A stretch of 64,000 nucleotides of DNA, taken from assembly GCF_900141875.1 (NCBI RefSeq), contig NZ_FQZE01000002.1:186001-250000 (forward strand). Direction: 5' to 3'. Under the pieces are notes generated by a model. It saw only the letters and a list, made by a program, of their open reading frames with translations. It made no database searches and was not told the DNA's origin. The position numbers and the translations under genes are program-made. The stretch is from Tangfeifania diversioriginum (GTDB lineage Bacteria > Bacteroidota > Bacteroidia > Bacteroidales > Prolixibacteraceae). Positions within the stretch are counted from its first letter, which is position 1. Every line of letters starts with the position of its first letter. Below are positions 44,800 to 54,390 of this stretch, piece by piece.

Positions 44800-45979
44800 A
44801 GCTCGAACTTTCAATTGCATAAGGATGATTTTCAGGTACAGGTTTCGCTTTTCCAAAAGAGATAAAAAACAGGGTCAGAAAAACGGCGAGGTAGAAAAAC
44901 GGCAGGCCAATTTCCAGCAACCCGATGGATGCATTTTCGTGTCCCACTGCGCCCGGCATTATGGCGAGGTACAAATCGAGGTAATGACCCAGCAGCACTA
45001 CCAGCGAAACAATGGCCAGGTAAAGTGGCTGCCTTTTCGAGCCTCTTGTCATCAGCGCAAAAAACGGGACCACGAAATTTATAATCAGGTTCATGTAAAA
45101 AAGGGTTTTATAATTGTTGACCCTTTCCACGTAATACACCGTTTCTTCGGGAATGTTGCTGTACCAAATGAGCAGGTACTGGCTGAGCCACAAATAAGCC
45201 CAGAAGATACTGAACCCGAACAGGTATTTGCCCAAATCGTGCAGGTGCTCCTTGTTCACATTGGGAAGGATATTGAATTTTTTAAATGCGATAGTAATCA
45301 AAATGATAACCGCAATGGCCGCCACAAACATTCCTGAAAAAATATACCAACCGTAAAGCGTGCTGAACCAGTGGGCATCGATTGACATGAGCCAGTCCCA
45401 TGCAGCAGTTGAACTGCTGATGGCAAAGAAAACAATAAACCAGCCCGAGGTGGCGCGCAACCTGCCAAGATATTTATCGTGAGGTTCAAAATCATTTTTC
45501 ACTGAAATTTTTCGCAGATACCAGGCAAAAAAGCTCCACAAAATAAAATACACAGCAAACCGTACCATCCAGAATGGCATGTTCAGGTATGGCGTTTTTT
45601 CCTGGAGAATGCGATCGAGGTGTTCGGTATGTGTCCATTCAAAAAGGTCTTTCAGCCCGGGAAAGGCCAGTACAAAGAAAATAGCGGCAAACGGTATGGT
45701 AAGGCCCATGGATTCCATAACACGCTGGAAATTGATTTGCCAGGTGGACTCACCCAACGTATTCACTGTCCAAAAGAAGAGCGCCCCCAGGCCCAGAAAT
45801 AAAAACATCAGGGCATTCATCCATAAATTGGCCCAAATACGTTCTGATGGCAATTGTTGCACAAAAACGGCAATTAGAAGGGCGAGCAGTCCGATTCCTG
45901 CCGCAATTCCGAGATACGTTTTCAGTTTTTTTCCAAATTTGAATGGAACCGGTTCAGGTATATTTTGTTTTTCCATCAT
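44786..45979 (-). CDS. actF: Alternative complex III subunit ActF, membrane protein
   Basis: A 397-residue polytopic protein with about 10 transmembrane spans, of the quinol:cytochrome c oxidoreductase membrane-subunit family related to the NrfD type. Characteristic segments are SSTAAWDWLMSIDAHWFSTLYGW (split: SSTAAWDWLMSID and AHWFSTLYGWY) and WLSQYLLIWYSNIPEE. Its start overlaps actD by 4 bases. It forms the second large membrane module beside ActC. Confidence 0.93.
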   Translation of the reverse strand: MMEKQNIPEPVPFKFGKKLKTYLGIAAGIGLLALLIAVFVQQLPSERIWANLWMNALMFLFLGLGALFFWTVNTLGESTWQINFQRVMESMGLTIPFAAIFFVLAFPGLKDLFEWTHTEHLDRILQEKTPYLNMPFWMVRFAVYFILWSFFAWYLRKISVKNDFEPHDKYLGRLRATSGWFIVFFAISSSTAAWDWLMSIDAHWFSTLYGWYIFSGMFVAAIAVIILITIAFKKFNILPNVNKEHLHDLGKYLFGFSIFWAYLWLSQYLLIWYSNIPEETVYYVERVNNYKTLFYMNLIINFVVPFFALMTRGSKRQPLYLAIVSLVVLLGHYLDLYLAIMPGAVGHENASIGLLEIGLPFFYLAVFLTLFFISFGKAKPVPENHPYAIESSSYENI

Positions 45980-46497
45980 TTTTTTGTGTTAACTTGTTTC
46001 ACATCGAGCGCTCCTGTTGCTTCCAGGGCCTCTGCAAGTTCAGTTTCTGATAGCGTATTGTCTTTTTCTGAAAGAATAATTTGAAAATGATCATTGGTCA
46101 CTTCTTCGTCCAGAATATCAGGAATGGAGCCGGGCCCCAGGTTGGAGCGAAGCAAAAAAGCAATTCCCATGGCAAAGGCAGCAAACAGTACAGTTATTTC
46201 AAAGGTTGCGGGAATAAACGAAAGTATGGAGCTGTAAGGTTTGCCGCCAAAGTTAAGCGGCCATCCTTCGGTAAATACCCAGTATTGAAATGAGAACATG
46301 AGAACAGCGCCAATTACACCGGCAATAAATGCAACTTTGGGTAAATGCGAGCGCCGCAGTTTCAGCACCGTATCCAAACCATGAACGGGGAAAGGTGTCC
46401 GCACATCAGCTATGTGAATGCCTTTCTCCTGAAGTGCTTTTACCGCTTCCAGCAAATCATGATCATCGGTAAAATGTCCGTAGATTATATTTTTCAT
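45976..46497 (-). CDS. actD: Alternative complex III subunit ActD
   Basis: A 173-residue protein of the DUF3341/ActD family with a cytosolic N-terminal domain (IIYGHFTDDHDLLEAVKAL) followed by two membrane spans (about 55-75 and 95-115). The tail again lies in the cytosol. It is a structural subunit of the quinol-oxidising complex. It sits 2 bases downstream of actC and overlaps actF. Confidence 0.93.
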   Translation of the reverse strand: MKNIIYGHFTDDHDLLEAVKALQEKGIHIADVRTPFPVHGLDTVLKLRRSHLPKVAFIAGVIGAVLMFSFQYWVFTEGWPLNFGGKPYSSILSFIPATFEITVLFAAFAMGIAFLLRSNLGPGSIPDILDEEVTNDHFQIILSEKDNTLSETELAEALEATGALDVKQVNTKK

Positions 46498-46499
46498 AA

Positions 46500-47891
46500 C
46501 TACTCGTTTTCAGGTTTTGATTTTTTTGACGACTTGCGAATAAACTTCCGGGCCGATGACTTGGCTACCGATTTCACCTCGGCCAGTGCAATTACAGGGA
46601 AAATCCTGATAAAAAGGAAGAAAAGGGTAAAGAACAGCCCGAATGTTCCCAGGAAAATGGCAACTTCAACCCAGGTAGGTTTATACATCGACCAGCTTGA
46701 AGGCAGGTAATCGCGGTGAAGCGAAGTGACTACAATAACAAAGCGCTCGAACCACATTCCAATATTGATGAAAATGGAAAGAATAAAAGTGAATGTCAGG
46801 TTCCGGCGCAGTTTTTTTATCCAGAGCAATTGCGGGGAAATCACATTACAGGTCATCATTATCCAGTAAGCCCAGGCATACGGGCCCATTGCCCGGTTTA
46901 TAAACGCGTACCGTTCGTATTCCACGCCGCTGTACCAGGCCATAAAAAGTTCGGTAATGTAGGCGATTCCCACAATGGAACCGGTGGCAATAATCACTTT
47001 GTTCATCGATTCCACGTGCCCTACGGTGATGTACTCCTGAAGGTTGAGTGCCCGCCGGGTTACAATCATTAGTGTGAGCACCATGGCAAAACCGGAAAAT
47101 ACAGCCCCTGAAACGAAGTAGGGCGGAAAAATAGTGGTGTGCCAGCCGGGAATTACCGAGGTGGCAAAGTCGAAACTCACAATGGTATGTACCGACAAAA
47201 CCAGCGGAGCAGCCAATCCGGCCAGAACAAGGCTCATCGATTCGTGACGCTGCCAGTGGCGTGCCGATCCTTTCCAGCCAAAACTTAAAAAGTTATATGC
47301 TTTTTTCTTCCAGAGGGTTTTCATCCGGTCGCGAATTGTGCCTAAATCGGGTATCAAACCCATGTACCAGAAAAGCAGCGAAACAAGCAGGTAAGTGGTA
47401 ATGGCAAACACGTCCCACAGAAGCGGGGAATTAAAGTTCACCCACAATTCACGGGTGTTGGGATATGGAAATATAAAGAAAGCCAGTGGCAAACGCCCCA
47501 TGTGGATAAGCGGGAAGAGTCCGGCGCACATCACGGCAAACAGCGTCATGGCTTCGGCAGCGCGGTTGATGCTGGTACGCCATTTTTGCCTGAACAGCAA
47601 TAGGATAGCCGATATAAATGTACCGGCATGGCCGATACCTACCCACCACACAAAGTTGGTAATACTCCACCCCCAGCCGATGGTGCGGTTTACCCCCCAG
47701 GTTCCAATTCCAAACCATACTGTATAAGCAATGGCGGCAAACCCGGCCAGCATAACCAGTGCAGAAATGCCAAAGCCCAAAAACCATAGCTTGCCCGGTT
47801 TGGCCCGGACAGGGGCCATCACATCGGAGGTAATATTTTCGTAGCTTTTTTCACCGTTTATCAGCGGCTCTCTTACCTGTGATACTTGCAT
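46500..47891 (-). CDS. actC: Alternative complex III subunit ActC, NrfD-like quinol-binding membrane protein
   Basis: A 463-residue NrfD/PsrC-like membrane subunit with about ten spans. Family segments include GIGHAGTFISAILLLFRQKWRTSINRAAEAMTLFAVMCAG (split as GIGHAGTFISAILLLF and INRAAEAMTLFAV), SFDFATSVIPGWHTTIFPPYF and WYSGVEYERYAF. It holds the quinol site with the ActB iron-sulfur relay nearby. Lies 15 bases downstream of actB. Confidence 0.95.
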   Translation of the reverse strand: MQVSQVREPLINGEKSYENITSDVMAPVRAKPGKLWFLGFGISALVMLAGFAAIAYTVWFGIGTWGVNRTIGWGWSITNFVWWVGIGHAGTFISAILLLFRQKWRTSINRAAEAMTLFAVMCAGLFPLIHMGRLPLAFFIFPYPNTRELWVNFNSPLLWDVFAITTYLLVSLLFWYMGLIPDLGTIRDRMKTLWKKKAYNFLSFGWKGSARHWQRHESMSLVLAGLAAPLVLSVHTIVSFDFATSVIPGWHTTIFPPYFVSGAVFSGFAMVLTLMIVTRRALNLQEYITVGHVESMNKVIIATGSIVGIAYITELFMAWYSGVEYERYAFINRAMGPYAWAYWIMMTCNVISPQLLWIKKLRRNLTFTFILSIFINIGMWFERFVIVVTSLHRDYLPSSWSMYKPTWVEVAIFLGTFGLFFTLFFLFIRIFPVIALAEVKSVAKSSARKFIRKSSKKSKPENE

Positions 47892-47906
47892 AATATTGTG
47901 GTTAGT

Positions 47907-50843
47907 TTAGCTTTTATTTCTGATTTTAGTTAAATACCCCACACTTGGTAAGGTGTGCAATTCTTCCAGCAAGTGGTAGTTTCTCGGGTCTTTCATCATT
48001 TTTGACACCTTGCTGTTGGGATCGTTCATATCGCCAAAGACGATGGCATCCGACGGACAAGCCTGCTGGCATGCCGGTTGCAATTCTCCGTCCTCCAACT
48101 GGCGACCTTCATTTTTTGCCGTAAGCTTCTTTTCCTGAATGCGCTGAACGCAGAATGAGCATTTCTCGATAACACCTTTGGCCCTGACGGTTACATCAGG
48201 GTTGTGGCGCATTCTACTCAAATCCATTGTCAAATTCGCGGGGTCGTACCGGTTATTTGGAATAGCATCCGCCCCGGTATAGTCCATCCAGTTGAAACGG
48301 CGCACTTTATACGGGCAGTTATTGTTGCAGTAGCGCGTACCAATGCAACGGTTGTAGGCCATCTGGTTCAGCCCCTCGCTGGAATGGTTGGTGGCTGCCA
48401 CCGGACAAACATTTTCGCAAGGCGCATTGTCGCAGTGCTGGCACATCACGGGTTGCCGTGCCACTTCCGGGTTTTCCACATCGCCATTGTAATAGCGGTC
48501 TATTCTAATCCATTGCATCTCATGCGCCCGCCTGACCTCTTTTTTGCCAACAACAGGAATATTATTTTCGGTGTTACAGGCCAGCACACAGGCACTGCAT
48601 CCCGTGCACTTGTTCAGATCAATGGCCATTCCCCATTTGTGGCCTTTGTACTCATGTTTCTTGTATAAAGTGGTGTGGTGGTGTTTGATCTCTTCATGCA
48701 TTTCGTTTCCTGAGGCGGGATCTTCTTTCCATTTGTCGTAGGTAGATTCACGAACAATGGGGCGGCCTTCCATTGATTGATGCCCCTGCACCAAAGCCAT
48801 TTGTTCGAAATCTCCGGTTTTGGTAATGGTGAAACCGGGAACGGCAAACTGCCTGGATCCGTTTTCGACTTTTGCCAACGGATAAGCATTTACGCCGGTT
48901 ATCAGTTTTTCCGGAATTCCATTCACGCGTCCGTAACCCACGGCAATGCTGATGGTTTTATCTGCCTGGCCGGGTTGCACAAAAGCTGGGATGGTGAGGT
49001 TTCCGAGTTGAATAACATCGCCGTTTTTAATGTCTTCCTGCCTTGCAACAGCGGGGGAAATGGATGCGTAATTGTCCCAGGCAATACGTGTTACCGGGTC
49101 GGGAACTTCCTGCAACCAGGGATTCAGCGGCCCGTGACCGGTTCCAATATTGACGTTTTCAACAAGTTCTATGGTAAATCCTTCTACCTGGTTTTCAGTA
49201 TTAATTGTATTGAGTGAATTCCCAATTTCATCTGGGTTAAATGTGATACTTTCAGGAGTTGTTTCAAGCACCAGTTCTCCTTTTTTCAGGGTTTCCACCC
49301 AAAAGCGTTCCGTGTCGGATTGTTCGTTTTGCTGCGGGAAATAAGTGGAAGCCCAGTTGTTTTTGATGGTGTCAAGCCAGCTGGATTCGTCGCCCATCCA
49401 GGCCAGTAGCGATTCCTGTGCTTGTCGGGCATCGAAAAGTTTATGCAACGTAGGCTGTAAAATCGAAACAACACCAGTTTTATATTCTGCATCGTCCCAG
49501 CATTCCAGGTAACCTGGCGATGGTAGGACATACTGGCACAATTCGGTTGTTTCATCGGGTAAAGCACTGATGGCAACCGACAGCGGTGCTTTTTCTATTG
49601 CTGCTTTTATTTTTTCTGATTTGGGATGGTTGTAAACCGGGTTCACATCCCAGATAATTACTGCTCCCGGATTGGAGTTCACCAGTGTTTCCAGGCTTTT
49701 TTCAGACCCCCGGAAATGGTTGTATGTCCGTTCAAATTGAATGGTGTTTTCAATGTTTCCGAGTAGCTGGTTAATTCCATTTACAATCACCTGGTAATCG
49801 GGATTGTTGTCGCCGCACACCACCAGTGATTTTCCCTCGCTGGCTGCCAAATCGGCCACAACTTCATCGAGCTTTGTTGTAATTTCCTGTGGCGGCGTGG
49901 GAACATCAATCGCAGGTGCTCCTTTTTGCGTGGCCAATTGGTTATACAGGTAGGCCAGAATGCGACCATAATCGGAACGTTCGGCCCGGATTCGCACGTC
50001 GGCATTGGAACCTGTAAGCGACATACCCGCTTCAATCTGGTAGTGTTTGTTCAGGTTTCCGTCGCCGTTGAATAAATCGCGTCGTTTGGCATATTGCCCC
50101 GAAAATTCCACCGGCGAGAGCCAGGTTCCGAGAAAATCACAACCGACAGAAACAATGCAGTCGGCTTTATCGAAACGGTATTCGGGTAATGCATTTACAC
50201 CGAAAGTCCTTTGGTTGGCTTCGCGGAAACCGTCCATGGGAATGGCATCGTATTGCTGCCATTCGGCGCCAAAAGTTTCTGCGAAATCGCCAATCAGTTT
50301 TTTTGTTGTCGGGCTGATGATGGTCGGTGTTAACAGGATAACCGGTTGTCCTTCATTTGCGAGTTGCCGCAGTTGCGAAACAATTTCACCGTCGGCAGTT
50401 TCCCAATCGATGGATTCCCCGCTTTTTTGCGGGTGCTGGTAGCGGTTGACATTATAAACGTCGAGCACCGAAGCCTGCACGCGTCCGCTGGTTCCTTGGG
50501 GTGTTACTACCGATTTTGGGTTGGGTTCCAGCTTTATGGGCCGGTTATCGCGAACTTTGACCAGCACATTGCAAAACTCGTTTTGGTTAAAATATGACGA
50601 TGCATAGTAGGCGGCTTTCCCCGGTGTAATTTCTTCAGGTTTTATAAAATAAGGAATGGCCTTTTCAGCAGGGCGTTTGCACGATGCAATAAATGCTGCT
50701 GATGCGGTTCCCAGTCCCAGTACTTTTAGAAAATTTCTTCGCGATGTTGGTGAGGTTACTTCCTCTCGGCCTTTGGGAAGCCGCTCATCCTTAATTGGCT
50801 CAAATTCTTCCAGGATATGCCAGTATTTGTTTTCTTCACTCAT
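47907..50843 (-). CDS. actB: Alternative complex III subunit ActB, molybdopterin-like and iron-sulfur protein
   Basis: A 978-residue periplasmic subunit with a Tat-like signal (SRRNFLKVLGLGTASAAF, about 33-50) and a downstream Cys (IASC) for lipid attachment. The first 700 residues resemble a molybdopterin oxidoreductase shell, which in this family lacks the cofactor. The C-terminal 230 residues are ferredoxin-like, with Cys groups CTGCSACVLAC, CQHCDNAPCENVC, RYCNNNC and CSFCVQ, plus a late CQQAC. These fit the known three 4Fe-4S and one 3Fe-4S layout. It carries electrons from ActC to the haems of ActA. Confidence 0.96.
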   Translation of the reverse strand: MSEENKYWHILEEFEPIKDERLPKGREEVTSPTSRRNFLKVLGLGTASAAFIASCKRPAEKAIPYFIKPEEITPGKAAYYASSYFNQNEFCNVLVKVRDNRPIKLEPNPKSVVTPQGTSGRVQASVLDVYNVNRYQHPQKSGESIDWETADGEIVSQLRQLANEGQPVILLTPTIISPTTKKLIGDFAETFGAEWQQYDAIPMDGFREANQRTFGVNALPEYRFDKADCIVSVGCDFLGTWLSPVEFSGQYAKRRDLFNGDGNLNKHYQIEAGMSLTGSNADVRIRAERSDYGRILAYLYNQLATQKGAPAIDVPTPPQEITTKLDEVVADLAASEGKSLVVCGDNNPDYQVIVNGINQLLGNIENTIQFERTYNHFRGSEKSLETLVNSNPGAVIIWDVNPVYNHPKSEKIKAAIEKAPLSVAISALPDETTELCQYVLPSPGYLECWDDAEYKTGVVSILQPTLHKLFDARQAQESLLAWMGDESSWLDTIKNNWASTYFPQQNEQSDTERFWVETLKKGELVLETTPESITFNPDEIGNSLNTINTENQVEGFTIELVENVNIGTGHGPLNPWLQEVPDPVTRIAWDNYASISPAVARQEDIKNGDVIQLGNLTIPAFVQPGQADKTISIAVGYGRVNGIPEKLITGVNAYPLAKVENGSRQFAVPGFTITKTGDFEQMALVQGHQSMEGRPIVRESTYDKWKEDPASGNEMHEEIKHHHTTLYKKHEYKGHKWGMAIDLNKCTGCSACVLACNTENNIPVVGKKEVRRAHEMQWIRIDRYYNGDVENPEVARQPVMCQHCDNAPCENVCPVAATNHSSEGLNQMAYNRCIGTRYCNNNCPYKVRRFNWMDYTGADAIPNNRYDPANLTMDLSRMRHNPDVTVRAKGVIEKCSFCVQRIQEKKLTAKNEGRQLEDGELQPACQQACPSDAIVFGDMNDPNSKVSKMMKDPRNYHLLEELHTLPSVGYLTKIRNKS

Positions 50844-50883
50844 CAGATTGTATTTTGAACCGTGACAGAATTAACGTTTTTAT

Positions 50884-52044
50884 TTAGTAGTGACATTTGG
50901 CACAATCGTTGGCGCCAATGTCGGCAGCCGTTACCGAATCACGGATTCCGGCCTTTATCTCTTTATGAAATTTTTCGTATGTTTTGTAGTAATCGTTTCC
51001 AAGGAAATCGACGTTGGTTTCGCGGTGGCAGTCGAGGCACCAACCCATTGAAAGATCAGCTTCCTGCCTTACAATATGCATTTGTTCCACCTCTCCGTGG
51101 CACTGGGCGCAATCGAGCTTGCCGGCACCCACATGCTGGGCATGCGAAAAGAAAACATGGTCGGGCAGTTGGTGGATTCGAACCCATTCAATGGAACGTT
51201 CTTCCTCATGTGCCTGCACCAGTTTATCTATTTCAAAGCGTCCTGAACGCGATCCTTCCCTGACCACAATATGGCAGTTCATGCAAAGGTTGGTGGAAGG
51301 GATATTGGCTGTTTTCGATTCGGTAGCCGTGTGGTGGCAGTACATGCAGTCGATTTGGTTTTCTGTAACGTGTACCTGGTGCGAAAATTTTATGGGCTGG
51401 TCGGGCTGGTAGTCCTGGCTTCTTCCAAGTTTTACCGTTTCTTCGTAAATCATTACCAGCTGGTAGCCAAATGCACCTATGAAAATCAGTATGGGAATAA
51501 ATTTGAGTTTTACTTTCTTGAAGATTATCAAATCGAGCAGTGCCCAGGTAAGTACAATTCCCAATAATAAAAATATAATCAACCGGTTGATGCTCGGTTT
51601 TTCGGGGGCGGGACCATTCACTGCCAAATGATCGAGATAGACTTTTACCATTTGAAGGTCTTCGTCACCGATATCGAAATTTTGGTGAGAAGCTGACATT
51701 ACGGCACCTGTTGGGGCCATTACACTATTTCTGAAAGCTGCCGAATCCAGTTGGGCATATTTCAGGGCAATGTCCATGGCCGAGGGATTCCAGTTCATGG
51801 TATCGGGAGTGGTGAGGTAATGGCACGATACGCAGGATTCATGTTCCCTTTCGAATGGAAGGAGCCCCATGAAAAAACGTTTTCCCCTTTTTACTTCATC
51901 ATCAGAGAAACCACCGTCGATTACAGAACCACCGGTTTCTGAATAGGCAAAAGGAGAAACCAGAAAAGAGATAAGGAAAGAAAATATAAAAATTTTGAAC
52001 GGTAATTTTACCCAACTTTTTTTCAAGTAGTAAATAGTGCTCAT
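50884..52044 (-). CDS. actA: Alternative complex III subunit ActA, multihaem cytochrome c (six CXXCH)
   Basis: A 386-residue protein with a signal or anchor segment (about 15-34), a monohaem domain with CVSCH near 71, one or two membrane spans (about 152-190), and a C-terminal domain with five further CXXCH sites: CMYCH, CMNCH, CAQCH, CLDCH and CAKCH. Total six. In Rhodothermus the protein is a pentahaem cytochrome, so the extra N-terminal haem domain is notable. It is the first gene of the act operon and would accept electrons from ActB. Confidence 0.93.
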   Translation of the reverse strand: MSTIYYLKKSWVKLPFKIFIFSFLISFLVSPFAYSETGGSVIDGGFSDDEVKRGKRFFMGLLPFEREHESCVSCHYLTTPDTMNWNPSAMDIALKYAQLDSAAFRNSVMAPTGAVMSASHQNFDIGDEDLQMVKVYLDHLAVNGPAPEKPSINRLIIFLLLGIVLTWALLDLIIFKKVKLKFIPILIFIGAFGYQLVMIYEETVKLGRSQDYQPDQPIKFSHQVHVTENQIDCMYCHHTATESKTANIPSTNLCMNCHIVVREGSRSGRFEIDKLVQAHEEERSIEWVRIHQLPDHVFFSHAQHVGAGKLDCAQCHGEVEQMHIVRQEADLSMGWCLDCHRETNVDFLGNDYYKTYEKFHKEIKAGIRDSVTAADIGANDCAKCHY

Positions 52045-52176
52045 TCTGCTCAGTTTAGTTTTAAAATCAATGGCCTGATTTTTTTCTTCAAAAAATTAAC
52101 AACATAAAAGTTTAAAGGTTTTAAATATAAATAAAAAAACAGAGAAGTTAATTGATATCGGTTCTATAACATTTGT

Positions 52177-53292
52177 TTATTGTTCCAGATTTTCAGTTAG
52201 TTTGCGTACCAGTTTCATATTTTCAAAAAATTCTTTTGCCACCACGCGAATTATGGTGTATGTGGGAATGGCCAGAAACATGCCGACAATTCCGGCCATG
52301 CTGCCTGCCGCTAATATTACCAGGAAAATCTCGAGCGGGTGTGCCTTAACGCTGCTGGAATAAATGAGCGGCTGAAACAAAATATTATCGATAATCTGTA
52401 CCGAAAGAAATACTGCGGTCATTAACGCAAGCAGAGGAAGTGTGTAGCTCATAAAATCTGCATTTATATTCAGGGCGGCACCAATGAGCAAGCCCAGTGC
52501 GGCACCCATCCAGGGGCCGAGATATGGAATAACGTTGAAAAGTCCGCAAAAAAGTCCGATAATCACGGCATGGTTAAAATCAAGCCCCACCAGTGAAAGG
52601 CCAACGGTATCGAGTAGCATCACCATGAATACTTCCAGTATTAATCCTACAAAATAACGCCGCAATAAGTAAGAAATGGAGTTGAGGATATGCGCCACTT
52701 TTTCTTCCAGCTCGGAGGGGACAATAAGCAAAATGCCGTCGCGGAACATATCCTTTTCTTTCAGAAAGAAAAAGGTAATGAACGAAACGGAAAAAATGCC
52801 TATGAACAGCTCACCAATCGTTCCGGCAATAATGGCAAAAATATTGGGCAGCCTCGAGAAGTCTATTTGTGCCCCGAGTTGCTCGGCCAGCACATCGAGA
52901 AAAGTCCGGTCATCAACAACTAGTGGGGCGTTTCCCGAAAATTTCATAACCCTTGTCAGTGGTTCTTCAATCGATTGTAAAACGGCTTCAAAATCAATTT
53001 TCGAAAAAGTTTCAAGCTCTTTCATCAACAAGGGAATAATGAACCGGAAAAATGAAAAGAAAACCACCCAGAGTGCAATGAGTGCAATGAGTGCCGATAC
53101 CCCTTTGGGCATTTTGTGGTTTTTGTATCTGACTAAACTAATCCAGCGAACAAGCGGCCTGCCTAAAAACGAAAGGACCACAGAAATTAAAATGTAAGTA
53201 ACTATTGCGCTGAAATACCAGATGAGGAAGATTAAAAATAATCCGCCGAGAATGAGGAGTATGTACCTTGTTCTTCCTTTGAGTTGAATCAT
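52177..53292 (-). CDS. AI-2E family transporter (PerM-like permease)
   Basis: A 371-residue membrane protein of the AI-2 exporter/PerM family with about 8 spans and a soluble middle domain (about 85-145). Signatures are YFVGLILEVFMVMLLDTVGL near 215, LFNVIPYLGPWMGAALG near 250 and AIPTYTIIRVVAKEFFEN near 340. Substrates of this family are diverse; an autoinducer role is not implied. Confidence 0.9.
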   Translation of the reverse strand: MIQLKGRTRYILLILGGLFLIFLIWYFSAIVTYILISVVLSFLGRPLVRWISLVRYKNHKMPKGVSALIALIALWVVFFSFFRFIIPLLMKELETFSKIDFEAVLQSIEEPLTRVMKFSGNAPLVVDDRTFLDVLAEQLGAQIDFSRLPNIFAIIAGTIGELFIGIFSVSFITFFFLKEKDMFRDGILLIVPSELEEKVAHILNSISYLLRRYFVGLILEVFMVMLLDTVGLSLVGLDFNHAVIIGLFCGLFNVIPYLGPWMGAALGLLIGAALNINADFMSYTLPLLALMTAVFLSVQIIDNILFQPLIYSSSVKAHPLEIFLVILAAGSMAGIVGMFLAIPTYTIIRVVAKEFFENMKLVRKLTENLEQ

Positions 53293-53310
53293 TTTAGCCT
53301 AGGTTTTTAA

Positions 53311-53318
53311 CAAATATA
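53311..53318 (-). promoter_or_regulatory. Candidate -7 element for the AI-2E family gene
   Basis: The minus strand reads TATATTTG, an exact TAnnTTTG match, 19 bases before the start codon. No clear -33 element. Confidence 0.4.
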
Positions 53319-53452
53319 AATGAAAAATGTGAATACTTATAATGTAAATTATTATGTAAAAATTTGAAGTGATTATTTTTTAATGGTCGTACTTTTCCAA
53401 AACAGTTTTAACCTGTTTAATTAAAACAGGTAATATTGTTGAAATAAAAAAC

Positions 53453-54373
53453 CTACAATTTTTTTTTCCATTTCACTAAAATTCTAACAGGGACGTAATA
53501 AATTCTATTCATCAACATGTCAACGGCCTTCCAAACTTTGAAGTTCATATACTTTAAAATTTTATGCAGGCGAAGGTGAATGAGTATTTTGTTGCTGAAT
53601 GTCTGGTAGTTGCATTGTTCTAAATCGTTGTTTATATAAAGTGATGTTAAAACTTTTTCGTCGAAAGAATGGAGGTGGGCATGAAGTGGTGTTGGATTAT
53701 TGCAATGGATGCAAAGTGAATACTGAAGTTTTTCCTTGTAAGGTGTAGTAATTATCAGGTTTCCTCCGGGCTTTAGCACACTGAACAGTTTTTCAATAAA
53801 AGTGGCAGGGTTTTGTACATGTTCTATAATTTCGGAAGCAATAATATAATCAAATGTATTATTTAAAAAAGGCAGTGAAAAAACATCGGCAACAACTGCA
53901 TGGTGATTTTCAAAAGGATGTTTTTTTAAAGCTTTAGAAGTGTTTCTTAACGAAATATCCATGGAAATAACTTCAAATCCCAGCGGGCAAAACAATTCCG
54001 CCACCCAGGCTTTTCCACAACCAACATCCAGTATTCGCCCTTTTTTTCCTGAAATGTGAGAAGCAATATATTCCCTGACTCTTCTTTCACTATGTTCAGT
54101 TCCACTGTCTCGTTCAGCAAAATAATCTGAGGTGTAAGCATCTTTCTGGTAATGGTCGATGTATTTAAAGTCAGTTCCCAATTTTTCATGTATTTCAGAT
54201 TTGGACTGGCCGGTAAGTTCTTTTTCAGGTAAAAGTACCGGAACATTGTCAGTGACAACAAATACATGATTGCAATTTGTACAAAACAAACTATTCCTTT
54301 CTTCATTGAATTTCAGATAATTGTTTTCACAATAAATACATTTTAATATTTTCGGAAAATTCTTGTTTTTCAT
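53453..54373 (-). CDS. SAM-dependent methyltransferase with N-terminal zinc ribbon
   Basis: A 306-residue protein. The N-terminus has two Cys pairs, CIYC (12-15) and CTNC (31-34), forming a Trm112-like zinc ribbon ending in VPVLLPE. The methyltransferase domain has motif I ILDVGCGKAWVAELF near 114, an acidic D in MDISLRNTS, and FDYIIASEIIEHVQNP near 173. The C-terminal 60 residues are basic. It is next to a polysaccharide flippase gene, so the substrate could be a lipid-linked sugar, but this is not shown. Codons are AT-rich. Confidence 0.85.
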   Translation of the reverse strand: MKNKNFPKILKCIYCENNYLKFNEERNSLFCTNCNHVFVVTDNVPVLLPEKELTGQSKSEIHEKLGTDFKYIDHYQKDAYTSDYFAERDSGTEHSERRVREYIASHISGKKGRILDVGCGKAWVAELFCPLGFEVISMDISLRNTSKALKKHPFENHHAVVADVFSLPFLNNTFDYIIASEIIEHVQNPATFIEKLFSVLKPGGNLIITTPYKEKLQYSLCIHCNNPTPLHAHLHSFDEKVLTSLYINNDLEQCNYQTFSNKILIHLRLHKILKYMNFKVWKAVDMLMNRIYYVPVRILVKWKKKL

Positions 54374-54390
54374 TTTCTCAGGTAAAAGCT

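Noticed and set aside
52177-53292. Autoinducer-2 exporter role
   Set aside because: The family name comes from one member; most AI-2E family proteins have other or unknown substrates and no quorum-sensing genes are nearby.
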